Source of the DNA: Primulina eburnea
Lineage: Eukaryota; Streptophyta; Magnoliopsida; Lamiales; Gesneriaceae
DNA: 64,000 nucleotides
Direction of reading: 5' to 3'
NCBI RefSeq assembly: GCF_022965805.1
Contig: NW_027331284.1
Coordinates: forward strand, 36,001 to 100,000
Below, in pieces: positions 1-10,300 of this stretch. The notes beneath the pieces were generated by a model that saw only the letters and a program-made list of their open reading frames with translations, made no database searches and was not told the origin of the DNA. Within the stretch, counting starts at the first letter, position 1. Each line of letters opens with the position of its first letter. The translations under genes and the position numbers were made by a program.

Positions 1-1391
1 GGTGGGTATTCAGAAACAAACTCAATGAAGAAGGAACACTGATCAGAAATAAAGCGAGATTGGTAGCTCAAGTTTTCAGACAAGAAGAGGGAATAGACTA
101 TGATGAAACCTACGCACCAGTAGCAAGGCTCGAAGCGATCAGAATATTTTTAGCCTTTGCTGCTTTCAAGAATTTCAAAGTATATCAAATGGATGTGAAA
201 AGTGATTTTCTGAATGGTCTTCTACAAGAAGAAGTTTACGTCGAACAACCTCCAGGTTTTATCGATCATTTTTCACCTCATTATGTATTCAAATTACATA
301 AAGCATTATATGGTTTAAAACAAGCACCTAGAGCGTGGTATGACACTTTATCGCAATTTCTTATTAATCATGACTTCACAATTGGAACAGTAGACAAAAC
401 TTTGTTTACTTTAGTTAAGAATAAGCATGTCCTCTTAGTACAGATCTATGTTGATGATATTATCTTTGGGTCAACTAACCTCAAATTGTGTACCAAGTTT
501 GGAAAATTGATGCAGGATAAATTTGAAATGAGTATGATGGGAGAGTTAACATTCTTTTTAGGACTACAGATTAAACAACTTGATGCTGGAATTTTTATAA
601 ACCAAGTCAAGTACACCAAGGAGCTTCTGAAAAAGTTTGGTATGGAAGCATGCTCTGCTGCTTCTACTCCAATGAGCTCATCTATTAAACTTGATAAAGA
701 TGAAAGTGGAATTACAGTAGAGGTAACTCAGTATCGTGGTCTTATTGGTTCATTATTGTATCTGACTGCCAGTAGACCAGATATTATGTTTGCTGTTTGC
801 ATTTGTGCTAGATTTCAATCTAACCCCAAACAATCTCACTATATTGCTGCTAAACGTATTTTGAAGTATTTGAAAGGAACTCAAAATGTCGGCTTATGGT
901 ATCCCAATGATTCATCGTTAAATCTTATTGGATATTCAGATGATGATTACGCAGGTTGCAAATTAGACAGAAAAAGCAAAAGTGGTTTCTGTCAATTTCT
1001 TGGTGATAGACTGATATCCTGGTTCACTAAAAAGCAGACTTCCATAGCCACTTCTACTGCAGAAGCAGAATATCTGGCTGCTGGAAGTTGCTGCTCTCAA
1101 ATATTATGGATTCAGCAACAGTTAAAAGACTATGGAATTGAAGCCTCCGAATCACCAATTTTCTGTGACAACACCAGTGCCATTGCAATCACACGAAATC
1201 AAGTACTTCATTCCAGAACGAAGCACATTGACATCAGACATCACTTTATCAAAGATCATGTGCAGAAGAAGAACATTCGTCTGGAATATGTTTCTACTGA
1301 TCAATAAACAGCAGATATCTTCACAAAACCTCTGCCAGAAAATAAGTTTTCTTATTTTCGAAACTCTCTTGGATTGATAGATTTAAATTAA
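1..1391 (+). pseudogene. Sirevirus-like Ty1/copia pol, 3' part (reverse transcriptase and RNase H), truncated by window edge
   Basis: The reading frame is open from base 1, so the true start lies left of the window. The translation shows the copia RT core: [37 protein letters not shown] and the catalytic YVDD in [12 protein letters not shown]. RNase H follows ([33 protein letters not shown]). The wording around YVDD and the later layout (long 3' region with extra ORFs, C-run near the LTR end) fit the Sirevirus lineage. A premature TAA at 1305-1307 cuts the RNase H tail; the frame then continues with TADIFTKPLPEN to a natural stop at 1389-1391. One stop codon is the only lesion seen in this part. 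Lineage is from motif memory; the copia RT/RNase H call is firm. Confidence 0.93.
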
Positions 1392-1503
1392 TTATCTGTT
1401 ATCTTCATGATTGTGCTGTTATTTCATTTATCTCTTTAGAATTGTTTTGCAGAAAATAAAAGACAGGATAAAGAAAATTCAGCAGACAAAATATAAAGTT
1501 TTA

Positions 1504-1911
1504 TTAAAAAGGAAAGCGGGAGCGTACATCCTTAACCTCCTCCCTAATGTGCTCTATCCAAAAAGCCAACCAAGTGGTCAACTCTCCAGTAGAGGTACGT
1601 AGAAACTCCTCTGAAAAAGCAATCTTTTTCAGAGTCCTCAGCTCCTTTAAGAGCATGAGAAGGTAGACGCCGTCATCAGAGAAGACGTCTGCACTATCAG
1701 CTCTTAGAAGACGGCGATAATGTTTCTGCATTGCTACCAACTGCTTGGTAGTACCCGTCAACCCAGCTTCAAAGGTGGATAGAAGCTCATGAAGCTTAGT
1801 CCAAGTGGAAAGTACTTTGTTCAGAACTTCGTCTTCTATTGCTTGTTTTCTAGCAGTAGTTATCTCTTTCATGAACTCCTCAGCTAGATCAGGACTATTT
1901 TCTTTTGACAT
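1504..1911 (-). CDS. Antisense accessory ORF 1 of the Sirevirus-like element, unknown function
   Basis: This 135-residue ORF is antisense to the retrotransposon transcript, starting MSKENSPDLAEEF and ending RSRFPF. It is mostly charged and helix-prone (KEITTARKQAIEDEVLNKVL, AMQKHYRRLLRADSADVF), with no signal peptide or membrane segment. I do not recognise a family. A TATAAATA box lies 37 bp upstream of the ATG on the same strand, giving the ORF its own potential promoter. It lies between the end of pol and the sense accessory ORF. Antisense additional ORFs are known in several plant LTR retrotransposons (for example Grande, RIRE2), so the position has precedent. Whether this ORF is under coding selection cannot be told from one copy. 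Confidence 0.5.
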   Translation of the reverse strand: MSKENSPDLAEEFMKEITTARKQAIEDEVLNKVLSTWTKLHELLSTFEAGLTGTTKQLVAMQKHYRRLLRADSADVFSDDGVYLLMLLKELRTLKKIAFSEEFLRTSTGELTTWLAFWIEHIREEVKDVRSRFPF

Positions 1912-1947
1912 TTTGTTTTATGACTATTTGGCTTAACTCTCTGCTCT

Positions 1948-1955
1948 TATTTATA
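1948..1955 (-). promoter_or_regulatory. TATA box upstream of antisense ORF 1
   Basis: On the minus strand the sequence reads TATAAATA, 37 bp before the ATG at 1911. A start site about 30 bp downstream would leave only a very short 5' UTR. A matching arrangement precedes antisense ORF 2, which is the main reason to list it. Confidence 0.45.
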
Positions 1956-2493
1956 GATGTCAAAAAGCACCAAAAATCGAGATTATCACACCTATAGTAA
2001 AGGATATTGAAATGTCCTATGTCTGGCTCTTGACAGTTTACACATCTAAATTATCATTAATTTAGAAAGAACATTTTTCTGATTATATGAGATTTCGGTC
2101 AGAAATAGAAAGAAATTTGTCTTATTATCAAATAGGGTCTTTCTTATATTCCAGTAGAAGCTATCTCGAGTCGACCTCTTTTCTTCTGAACTTAAATTCG
2201 TAAATTATTTATCTTATTTAGCTAACAATATGTTATTTGCAGAAAAGCAGAAAGGGACTTCAAGTACTGAAACTGAAACTTTATTAGAAACCATTTTAGT
2301 ACATTAAACGATACAGAAGTAAAAGCAGTAGATCTACAAATTCTTTTCTAACCAGAATCTTTACATTTAACTTCTGCTTTCAGTTATCCCAGCAGATCGT
2401 AGTATCTTCAGCAGGAAAAGGATGATCTTCTTCGAAAAGATTCCAGCAAGCTTGGGTCTAGTAAGAATCTAGCAAGCTTGGGTCTTGTCAGCA

Positions 2494-2772
2494 CTAATGT
2501 ATTGGAAAAAGATTTGCAGGGGTACAACTGAAGATATTAGTATCATCGATCCACCAGCACTCTCTGATTGCATTAGAGAGTCTTTGGAAAAGATCGATGC
2601 TGCATTTCAGACTTAATGGTAGCAACAAATCCTTTTGATTGTTGACATTACATCTCCAGGAGTTTGATCCAAGGATCATTGCATAAAGAACGACATCTTC
2701 AATCTTTCTTCTGAACATTCTTGCTTCGACTCCTACATAAAACTTTAATTCTTCTTTATCTTGAGATTTCAT
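2494..2772 (-). CDS. Antisense accessory ORF 2 of the Sirevirus-like element, possible decayed paralogue of ORF 1
   Basis: This 92-residue ORF starts MKSQDKEELKFYVG. Its N-terminal part (EELKFYVGVEARMFRRKIEDVVL) resembles antisense ORF 1 (EEFMKEITTARKQAIEDEVL) in the spacing of EE, AR and IED-VL. The DNA before both ATGs is also alike: an ATTTATGA-type stretch, then TATAAATA. The C-terminal half does not align, and the ORF is shorter, so a frameshifted or decayed duplicate is possible. No function is recognised. It is tandem to, and in the same direction as, ORF 1. Confidence 0.35.
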   Translation of the reverse strand: MKSQDKEELKFYVGVEARMFRRKIEDVVLYAMILGSNSWRCNVNNQKDLLLPLSLKCSIDLFQRLSNAIRECWWIDDTNIFSCTPANLFPIH

Positions 2773-2814
2773 TTTAATTTATGAATGTTTTAACTTCGGC
2801 TTAAGTTATGCATG

Positions 2815-2822
2815 TATTTATA
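2815..2822 (-). promoter_or_regulatory. TATA box upstream of antisense ORF 2
   Basis: The minus strand reads GCTATAAATACATGCAT, with TATAAATA 43 bp before the ATG at 2772. Spacing and flanking words resemble those of antisense ORF 1. Confidence 0.4.
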
Positions 2823-3369
2823 GCAATCTTAAGAAGAAACAAAGACCCTTGTGATTGTTCATTTTCAACGGTTCAAATCGCCAAGAGTCGCGTAGTATTT
2901 AATAGCCACTTATTAGTTGCAGCTACCGAGGGGGAACAGTATCTTAGTCAGACTAAGATTTTATATCTTTTCAGAAAACAGATAGAATATTTGTCTTTTC
3001 GATAATACAACGAGTCTGCTGGTTTTATCAAAGTGCTCAAACTTTTCAGCACTTTGAGACTTCCAGCATACGTTATCATAAAACGACAAATCTTCTTCTG
3101 GTTATTCTCAAGTAACCATCTGGACATCCCGCCTCTTTTCAAAATTTTGAAATCATTCGCGTCTCTGACATACTCTACAAGTCTTTTCACACATTCAATC
3201 ATAAACATACTGACACGTGTCCTTATGTTTACCTGACGGCTGTACAACTATTTTAAAATATTATCTTTTCACTTTTCACTTTTATCGCTTCAAAACTATT
3301 GTGAATCAGCTACTGCTTTCTCTCATCTCTTATCTACTGCATATTTTATCTAATCCTTGATCATTAACA

Positions 3370-6200
3370 ATGGCCGGAGCATACACTCTCAATGCATATC
3401 AGGTTAACTTTGCTTCAGTTCTCAAGATCAAAGATGAGAACCTTGTCAAAATGTTTCAAGTCCTTGAGAAATCAGGACTTCGAAAGTTTCTGGAAGCACC
3501 AGCTGTTATTTACGAAACCGCTCTTCTGGATTTCTATGCTAAGGCAACTGTGCATGAAGGAAAGATTGTCCATGCTCAAGGAGATGCATCCATCTCCATT
3601 GATGCCGCACTGATAGGAGCAACTTTCCTCCTCCCACTCTCAGGTAATTCTGAACTATCGGATATTTCAAAGCTAGACATGTCTATTGCTCTTAGCTCTT
3701 TCTTAGCCTCTGGAGAAGAATTGTCTCCGTCTTGCCACAAAAAGTTACTCAAAATGGAATATCAAATTCTGGCTGATATTGTGGCAAAAGCTATTTTGGT
3801 CAAGGCTGGTACATTCGATAAGTTGACAAAGGAGAAGGTTCAAGTGATGGATGCCATCACTAATGGAACTAAAGTAGATTTGAGTCGTTTCATATTCAAA
3901 ATAATGAAAGACATTGTTACCAAGAGGAGTTCTGGATTTGCTGTTCAAATCAGCACAATGCTTAAGGATGCTGGTTTTTCTCTTACAAGTGAACAGGATG
4001 CTGTTTTGGCTACAATGATTGATGCTGAGAACGTACTCGCCTTAAGGCCTAAGCCAACTGTGGCTGAATTTGTTGCCTTGAAAAAGGAGATTGGAGAGAC
4101 TCTTTCTGAAGCTCAGAAGTCTCAACGAAAAATAAAATAGAAAAGATTGATCATTTCTACTGATTCTGATAAAACAGTATCAGAAGAATCTGCTGCTGAT
4201 GATCAACCATCTCTACCAACTCCAATAAAAAAGAAAGCACGCACTGTGCTTAAAATCAAGAAAACCGCAGCAATTTCTGAACTTGAGAAAGTACCAATCA
4301 TAAAATTGTTTCCAGCATTCGTTCCATCAGCACAACCCTCTGCTCCTACTTCAGTGGAAGCTACTGCATCTATTCCAGCAACCTCTACTGCTTCTACTTT
4401 CAGACCCACATCTGGAATAGTTATTCGAGAACCTTCAAGGGGGTCTTCTGCTTTTCGACCCATTTTCCCTATCTCATCGACCGACAAAGGAAAAGGAAAG
4501 ATGATTGAAGAACCACAATCTTTTGGACTTAAAACAACTGTGACCACAGCTGTTGATCTGCATTTGGCAGAAATTTCTATTTCTGCAAATGATGATATGA
4601 GTTTCTTTGATGAATGGCACAGAGTTCGATTTTTCCATTCTTTTGTTTACTTCAAAAAGAAAGGATCTTATGGGAAGATAATGATCGCTGAGAAGAAGGT
4701 GTTTCAACTCGCCAAAACAGAAAATGTGATCGAGGCTTTACGTAGAAGAAGCTACATCCTCGAACACTTGACATGTCAGAAGTTGGAGTCAGTTTTGAAG
4801 ACTCTTAAATCAAATTTTGATCCTACTAATCCTACTGCTGTTCAGGATCAAAACGTCATTTTGATTCTTTCTGACAAATTAAAACAGATGAGAGAGCTCA
4901 TTCTTGAGCAAGAAAAGGGCTTTGGCAAACCAATTGAGTATCACGTCGGCCTTATTCCAGAATTTTCACAAATACAGACAGTTGAGGAACGGACAACAGC
5001 TTCACCAAAAGCTTCTGCTCTCAGTACTCCTGCCTCACCGACAAGGCCAATTCAGTCTCCATCTCTGTTATCCGTGCATGAACTGGCTTCAGTTGAAGAA
5101 GTCATTGAGTCCATTGTTTCCACATCTCCTACCACTCAAGAAGCAGTTCCTACCACTTCATTGCCACCATCTCCATCAGCAACCACAGAACAAATTTTGG
5201 CAGAATCTGATGTTGTATCTCTTTTTTCAAATTCAGAGAAGTTTTCTGCTGCTCATCAAGGAGAAATGAAAGTTCTTCTGGATCAGCAATCTGAACCAAT
5301 GACTGCAGCACAATCAGCTTCCCCTACTGCGATTGTTCCAACAGAAGAGAACCTGGTCTCTGACTTGGTTGCTCCTAATGAAGAGATGGTCCCAACAATG
5401 ATTGCTGCTGCTTAACCTACTGTCCCTGCCATTCCAGAACAAAGCTCTGTTGACCCTGGTCCATCTAGTGCTGTGATGGATGACATTTCTCCAAACCCTA
5501 TTCAAGTCTCTTCGGCGCTGGTCGTCACTGGTCCAACACAGTCAAACACCCGTCTTGATGAAATTAAGCGACAAATGCTTCAACGAACTCCCTCACCTGA
5601 ATCTGAAACATTCAATATGGAGTATCAAATTGATGTTCTGCAAAGGGAACTCAATAACCTGATTGAATTGGTCAAGAGGATCTCCTATGAAATGCATCAG
5701 AAAATGTTGGTGCTCAGTTCTTCAGAGAACGAATGAGTAAAGAGATATATAAAACGGCGGAATCCATGGAGAAAATGCACGTTGATACCATTGTTTTCAG
5801 ACAAGCCGTATCCCGACATAACAGTAACGTCGTGCTCGCTCAAACTAACATTCACAATCGACTCACCGAGCATGATGATCTATTTCGATCATTCTCTGCC
5901 TCTATGGAAGTAATGGATGCCAAGATTGATTCTCAAATTCAATCTCTCACTGTTATCAATGATCGCATCTCCACTCAAACTCCGTATCTGGAGATGTTAA
6001 CAAATGGCATTCAGAACTTATCTGGAAGAATGGATGATCTTCTGGCCCATGTGATTGCCGCTGATGCCAAAAAGGGGGAAGAAAAAGGAAGAGCTGCATC
6101 TGGAGCAGAACCAAGGCAATCAGAAGCTGAACCTTCGAATAGAAGATTTCAGGACCCTCAAGATGAAGATATTGTTTACAGGGACATTGGAACTGATTGA
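3370..6200 (+). pseudogene. Sense accessory ORF of the Sirevirus-like element (about 940 codons, broken)
   Basis: The ATG at 3370 sits in a strong plant context (AACAATGGC). Frame 1 continues to 5736 except for TAG at 4138-4140 and TAA at 5413-5415; after a frame change at 5733-5736 (ATGA overlap) a last segment runs to 6200. The three parts are: an N-terminal globular domain of about 250 residues (LRKFLEAPAVIYETALLDFY, KMEYQILADIVAKAI, SSGFAVQISTML); a Ser/Thr/Pro/Ala-rich linker; and a C-terminal region with coiled-coil-like heptads (SFSASMEVMDAKIDSQIQSL, LEMLTNGIQNLSGRMDDLL). The N-terminal domain resembles a 'putative plant transposon protein' family and proteins I recall from Lamiales gene sets. 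There is no signal peptide or membrane segment, so I do not call it an envelope protein. It lies between pol and the 3' LTR, where Sireviruses carry extra ORFs. Confidence 0.7.
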
Positions 6201-6271
6201 AAATTTACTTATCTTGTGTTTAACTGATTACTGATTATCTGTTGTTTAACGATTTCTTACTGTTTAGGTTT

Positions 6272-6295
6272 TGGTATCACCACAAAAAGGAAAAT
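6272..6295 (+). other. Polypurine tract of the Sirevirus-like element
   Basis: The stretch CACAAAAAGGAAAATTG directly precedes the LTR start TGATAG. It follows a GGTATCACCA stretch of the kind that precedes the tract in Sireviruses. It would prime plus-strand DNA synthesis. Confidence 0.6.
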
Positions 6296-7334
6296 TGATA
6301 GACATAAATTAATTGTGGCGATGAGAATAAAAAAACCAGCAGACCAGCAGCACTATCTCAAGAAAACAGTAGACTTTAAGAAATATCAGAAGCTACTGGT
6401 TTTACAAAACAAAAGCAGTAGAAAGATAAATGAAAAACAAAATCAGTAGAAGATGTTGTCTAACGTGACTATTTTAAATGTTACCGTTAAGGTTTCCAAG
6501 TACTAGTATTAATTGCGGCATTAAATACTATACAGAGTCATTTAATTCACTATACCAAGTTTAGTATAAAACAAGACTGATTGTTTTATAGCTTTTCTGC
6601 AGGAACCATTTTTGGTAATAAAGCTGACTCTATCAGAAACCTGAAGACATCCTCTGATTATGAACGTTGAACTCAGTCGCTTATATATACTTGGAACAAA
6701 TCTTTACAGCGACACGACGCTACGCATAATATTCTTTAAAGGATCAACGCTATTCTAATTCTACAAGACAATCTCGAATTCCTTGATAACTTTGAGTTCG
6801 ACACAAAGAAAAGTAGCACACGCTTCATAGCAATATCTGATCTCTTAAAAGATCATCTCGTGCTACTGATTCTTACACTCTTCACAATCTCTTACAACAC
6901 TTACACTTTATCGAGAAGAGCTTGTAATCTGAAAAGAGTCTTTTCAGAACTTTGTGTATCACATTAATTTGAGTCGTCGAGTAACTAAGATTTTCAGTAG
7001 GCAAATGTGTAAGTCCTTCTGAAGTGGGTGTGTACAAGAGTCGTACTGTAATATCCAAAGTCTTTTAGTTATATCTTCTGGAAACATGAGAAGGAGAGAC
7101 GTAGAAGATTTTATCTTCGAACTTCCATAAACAACTGCTGCCTACTGTTATTATTGTTTCACATTTAATTCATCAGATTGTTTCCGCACGTATAATTGTT
7201 ATCTTGGTGAAAGTACACATAACAAGATAAACTACCATCTCTAACAGGATTGTAGTACCTCTTTCAAAGAAGGAAAAACAAATAGAGTTTATTCACCCCC
7301 CCCCCCCCTCTAAACTCAACTTCGATCCTCAACA
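6296..7334 (+). repeat. 3' LTR of the Sirevirus-like copia element (1039 bp)
   Basis: It begins TGATAG after the polypurine tract and ends CCTCAACA. A run of 13 C at 7296-7308, followed by TCTAAACTC, is the usual ending of Sirevirus LTRs. A possible promoter, TTATATATAC, is near 6680. The right boundary is supported independently: the paralogous CACTA copy at 35.4-36.9 kb shows the uninterrupted target, and GAGTG at 7335-7339 is the expected 5-bp duplication. The 5' LTR lies outside the window. Confidence 0.85.
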
Positions 7335-8656
7335 GAGTGCAAAAACTTATGTGAGATTTTGTGAGATGGATCTCTTATTTGGATCTTCCATGAAAAATAT
7401 TACTTTTTATGCTAAGAGTATTAATTTTTATTGTTAATATCGGTAGGGTTGACCCGTCTCACAGATAAAGATTCGTGAGACCGTCTCACAAAAGACCTAC
7501 TCCTGATTGAGTATACAAATACACACACAATACACAAAATTATGATATCACAGAAATAAAAAACAAAATATTGATATTATATTAAAAAATTTAGAAATAA
7601 TTTTTATATGATTTTCTTATAATTAACTAGAATAATTACTTAAATATGATAGTATTTTATTATTTCAAATTTATGAAATTGTTAGAGATGATATCATATT
7701 TTAAAAGATTAATTTGGTTTATAAACATAAAGAAATATTTATTAGCATATGATAATTATAGACGAACCACAAATTTTATAAAAATAGGCTTTGGCAATAT
7801 TTTTTATTAAACAAAATAAAATATTTTATCATTTGTTTGAGCTGATTTTTATTACATAAAAATTAGATATTGACATTAAATTTAATTACTTCAGGTCTCT
7901 TAATGTTTAATAATACTAATATCATTGTGCATGCAATTATTTGATTAGAGTTTCATTAATTTTTAGATTAAACTATGAAGATTGATATTGAAAATATTAA
8001 TGATTCTTTTGTTATAGTTGGGAATTATTATTTAGATAATGAAAAGGGTAAGGCGACGCTTTTAACGACGGTTTCGCGATCCGTCACCGGAGGCAGCGTC
8101 GCATTCTAGAAGTGACGGTTTTTCAACTCCCGTCGCTTATAGGAACGGTTCTTTGGAAGAAGACCGTCGCTATTTTTGCGACGGTTTTAATAAACCGTTG
8201 TTAATATTAAGCGACGGTTTATACAAAACCGTCGTTAATATTAGCGACGGTTTTAAAAACCCGTCGCTATTTTTAGCGACGGTTTTGTAAAATCCGTCGC
8301 TATATAGCGACGGTTTTATGAAAATCGTGGCTTATCAAATTAAGCGACGGTTTATTTAAAGTGTCGCTCTATAGCGACTGTTTTGATAAAACCCGTCGTC
8401 TTTAAAATTAAGCGACGGTTGATTGAAAACGGTCGCTAACATAGCGATGGTAGAATACAAGACTGTCGCACATGGGCGACGGTTTGTGGTATTGTTGCAA
8501 TATTAGCGACGTTTGATGGAAAAACCGTCGCTATTATAGCGACTGGTGTTAGTAAATTGTCGCTAAATTTAATAGGCGACTGTTTTAATAAAAACCGTCG
8601 CTATATAGCGACGGTTTAGGAAAAACCGTCCCTACTCGTTCTGTTTTTTTGTAGTG
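7335..8656 (-). mobile_element. CACTA DNA transposon, terminal part, copy A
   Basis: On the minus strand the element begins CACTACAAAAAAACAG at 8656, the classic CACTA terminus. It then carries a dense subterminal array of GCGACGGTTTT / AAAACCGTCGC units in both directions (about 8050-8640). Further in is an AT-rich stretch and a MITE-like insertion. The element is cut at 7335 by the Sirevirus-like insertion; its other end is outside the window, and no transposase is visible. It is homologous over about 1.3 kb to the inverted copy at 35.4-36.9 kb. The outer end abuts the maturase pseudogene. Confidence 0.88.
7339..7504 (-). mobile_element. MITE-like element in CACTA copy A
   Basis: This 166-bp block contains the GACCCGTCTCACAGAT / GAGACCGTCTCAC words of a repeat common in asterid DNA. 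Its right flank is GATTGAGT (7505-7512). The same block in CACTA copy B is flanked on both sides by the complement ACTCAATC, an 8-bp duplication as made by hAT-type transposases. In this copy the left duplication was split by the Sirevirus insertion. Confidence 0.6.
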
Positions 8657-9305
8657 AACCGCGCTATGAATGACAGTTGTAAGTTTATCCACTCTCAAAT
8701 CCAAATCACGTTCTAATAACTTCACTACTCTTTTCTTCAATTCTAAAGCCATCAATCTTTGTTCCTGAAATAACAATCAATATCTCATCCAATAATCGGA
8801 CAGCATAAAACATCAATGGCTTATAAAAAAACATAGTCTGAATCTCTTTCAGCCGATACAAGATCATTTTCCACGAACTTAGAATCTCTTTATTCGTGTT
8901 TAATAGTAATTCTTGAACTTCCTTATCAAACTCATTAAAGTAAACATTGATCAACATCGAACTCAAGGCAGATTCTTGAGGCAGACCCCTGCCTAAACAA
9001 ACCCCACCCAATTCAATGTTGACTATCTTACATTCAAACAACCTTTTTATCAAATCTAGAAATGTCTTATCTTCAATTTTCTCGCCCAGTATCAAAAACA
9101 ACTTATCAATATGGCCAGAACTAAATAATTCACGATCAAATTTAACAATAAATCACCAACTTGGGTTCACCACCGAATTCTTTAAATACCAAATCGATGT
9201 GTGGCGGCCCAAGTTTGCTCGCTTGTCATAGCAAAAGGTAGCAAACCTAAAAACTTATGCATAAACCATAAAACTTGTTTGAACTCTCTCCAAAATAACT
9301 CTTTT
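8657..9305 (-). pseudogene. Nuclear-type group II intron maturase fragment (nMAT-like)
   Basis: Minus-strand segments in shifting frames match the reverse-transcriptase part of plant maturases, which act in mitochondria to splice group II introns. Visible blocks are LFWREFKQVLWFMHKFLG near 9300-9250; KFDRELFSSGHIDKLFLILG near 9150-9090; IELGGVCLGRGLPQESALSS; INVYFNEFDKEVQELLLN; and VRLLDEILIVISGTK near 8800. After that come RVVKLLERDLDLRVDKLTTV and IHSAV, just before the CACTA terminus. There are at least two frameshifts plus stops, and the C-terminal part is cut off by the CACTA element. Which nMAT paralogue it comes from cannot be told here. It is broken and certainly not functional. Confidence 0.75.
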
Positions 9306-9354
9306 ATTACACATATATCTAAATAGAACATATTTTTAAATGTTAGTTTTCTAA

Positions 9355-9386
<32 letters not shown>

Positions 9387-10300
9387 CGAAACAACACTCT
9401 ATTTTCCCACTTTTTTCTATTATATTTTTATAGAAAAGAATTTCGACAATGAAAATATAAGATTATAGACTTTACACACATTATTGTAGTTCTTCGCAGT
9501 GAAATTTGATGGATCTGCCTGCTCTAATGGCAGAGTATTTTTGGGAACTTAAAAGCATGAAATATCACTATATCGGTAACTATATCTTTTTCATTATTTA
9601 TAATATTATATTATTATTTTATATAATATAACAATTTTCAGTCACACCATAAATTCAACATGTGTTTTTCGATTCGAACACCGGTCCGGTTATGAAGGTG
9701 ATCCGGTTAAGAAAACATTGAAGTATACTTTTGTTTCCAACATCAGTCACAGAAAAATTATGTTTCAACGTTTACGGTTGTTCCGATTAAAAAATCACGC
9801 AGTTTCCACACAGTTACGAAAATTATGCTTCCCAGATGACTACAGGATATTGTTGCACGTCCCTTCCTCTAGCATCTAGCTCTCGATATGAAGAATCTGT
9901 CTTCCTGCATGTTGACCGTGTTTCTATACACGATTAAACTAAACTCCTCAACCACAAATTCTAGTCTAACTTCCTCGATGTAAAAGAGAAACAAAAGTAA
10001 TATGAAGGCCTAAAGCCAAGGAGAGACTGAAAAGAAATTTGGAAATCAACCAATGCAAAACTCATCAAAAGGAAAAGGATTTGTGCACGGCGGACAGATA
10101 ACCAACCATTTGATTCGATAAAGTTATGTTCTACAAGAAACAGAAAAGTCATTTGGAATAAAACTAAATACCCAAAATCAAAGTAGAAAGATACAGCATA
10201 GAAAAAAGATTAAATTTTAGGAAAATGCAGCAACGATTGCCAACAAGCAAGACCCTTTAGGGAATATGATAGATAGTAGTTCATGATACAAGAAACGTCA
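9306..10300. other. Intergenic AT-rich stretch, no gene recognised
   Basis: It contains a TA dinucleotide run at 9355-9379 and short AT-rich palindromes near 9600-9635. No ORF shows a recognisable motif. It may be the old 5' flank of the maturase pseudogene. Confidence 0.5.

Noticed and set aside
2948..3247. Third minus-strand ORF (99 codons) in the Sirevirus-like element
   Set aside because: No TATA box or similarity to the two other antisense ORFs, and it overlaps plus-strand ORFs of equal quality; not supportable.
3370..6200. Envelope-like gene call for the extra sense ORF
   Set aside because: No signal peptide, transmembrane segment or furin-like site is visible; the tail is a soluble coiled-coil-like region.
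8050..8640. Regularly spaced GCGACGG repeats that could be mistaken for a CRISPR-like array
   Set aside because: Repeats occur in both directions with variable spacing, next to a CACTA terminus in a plant genome; they are CACTA subterminal repeats.
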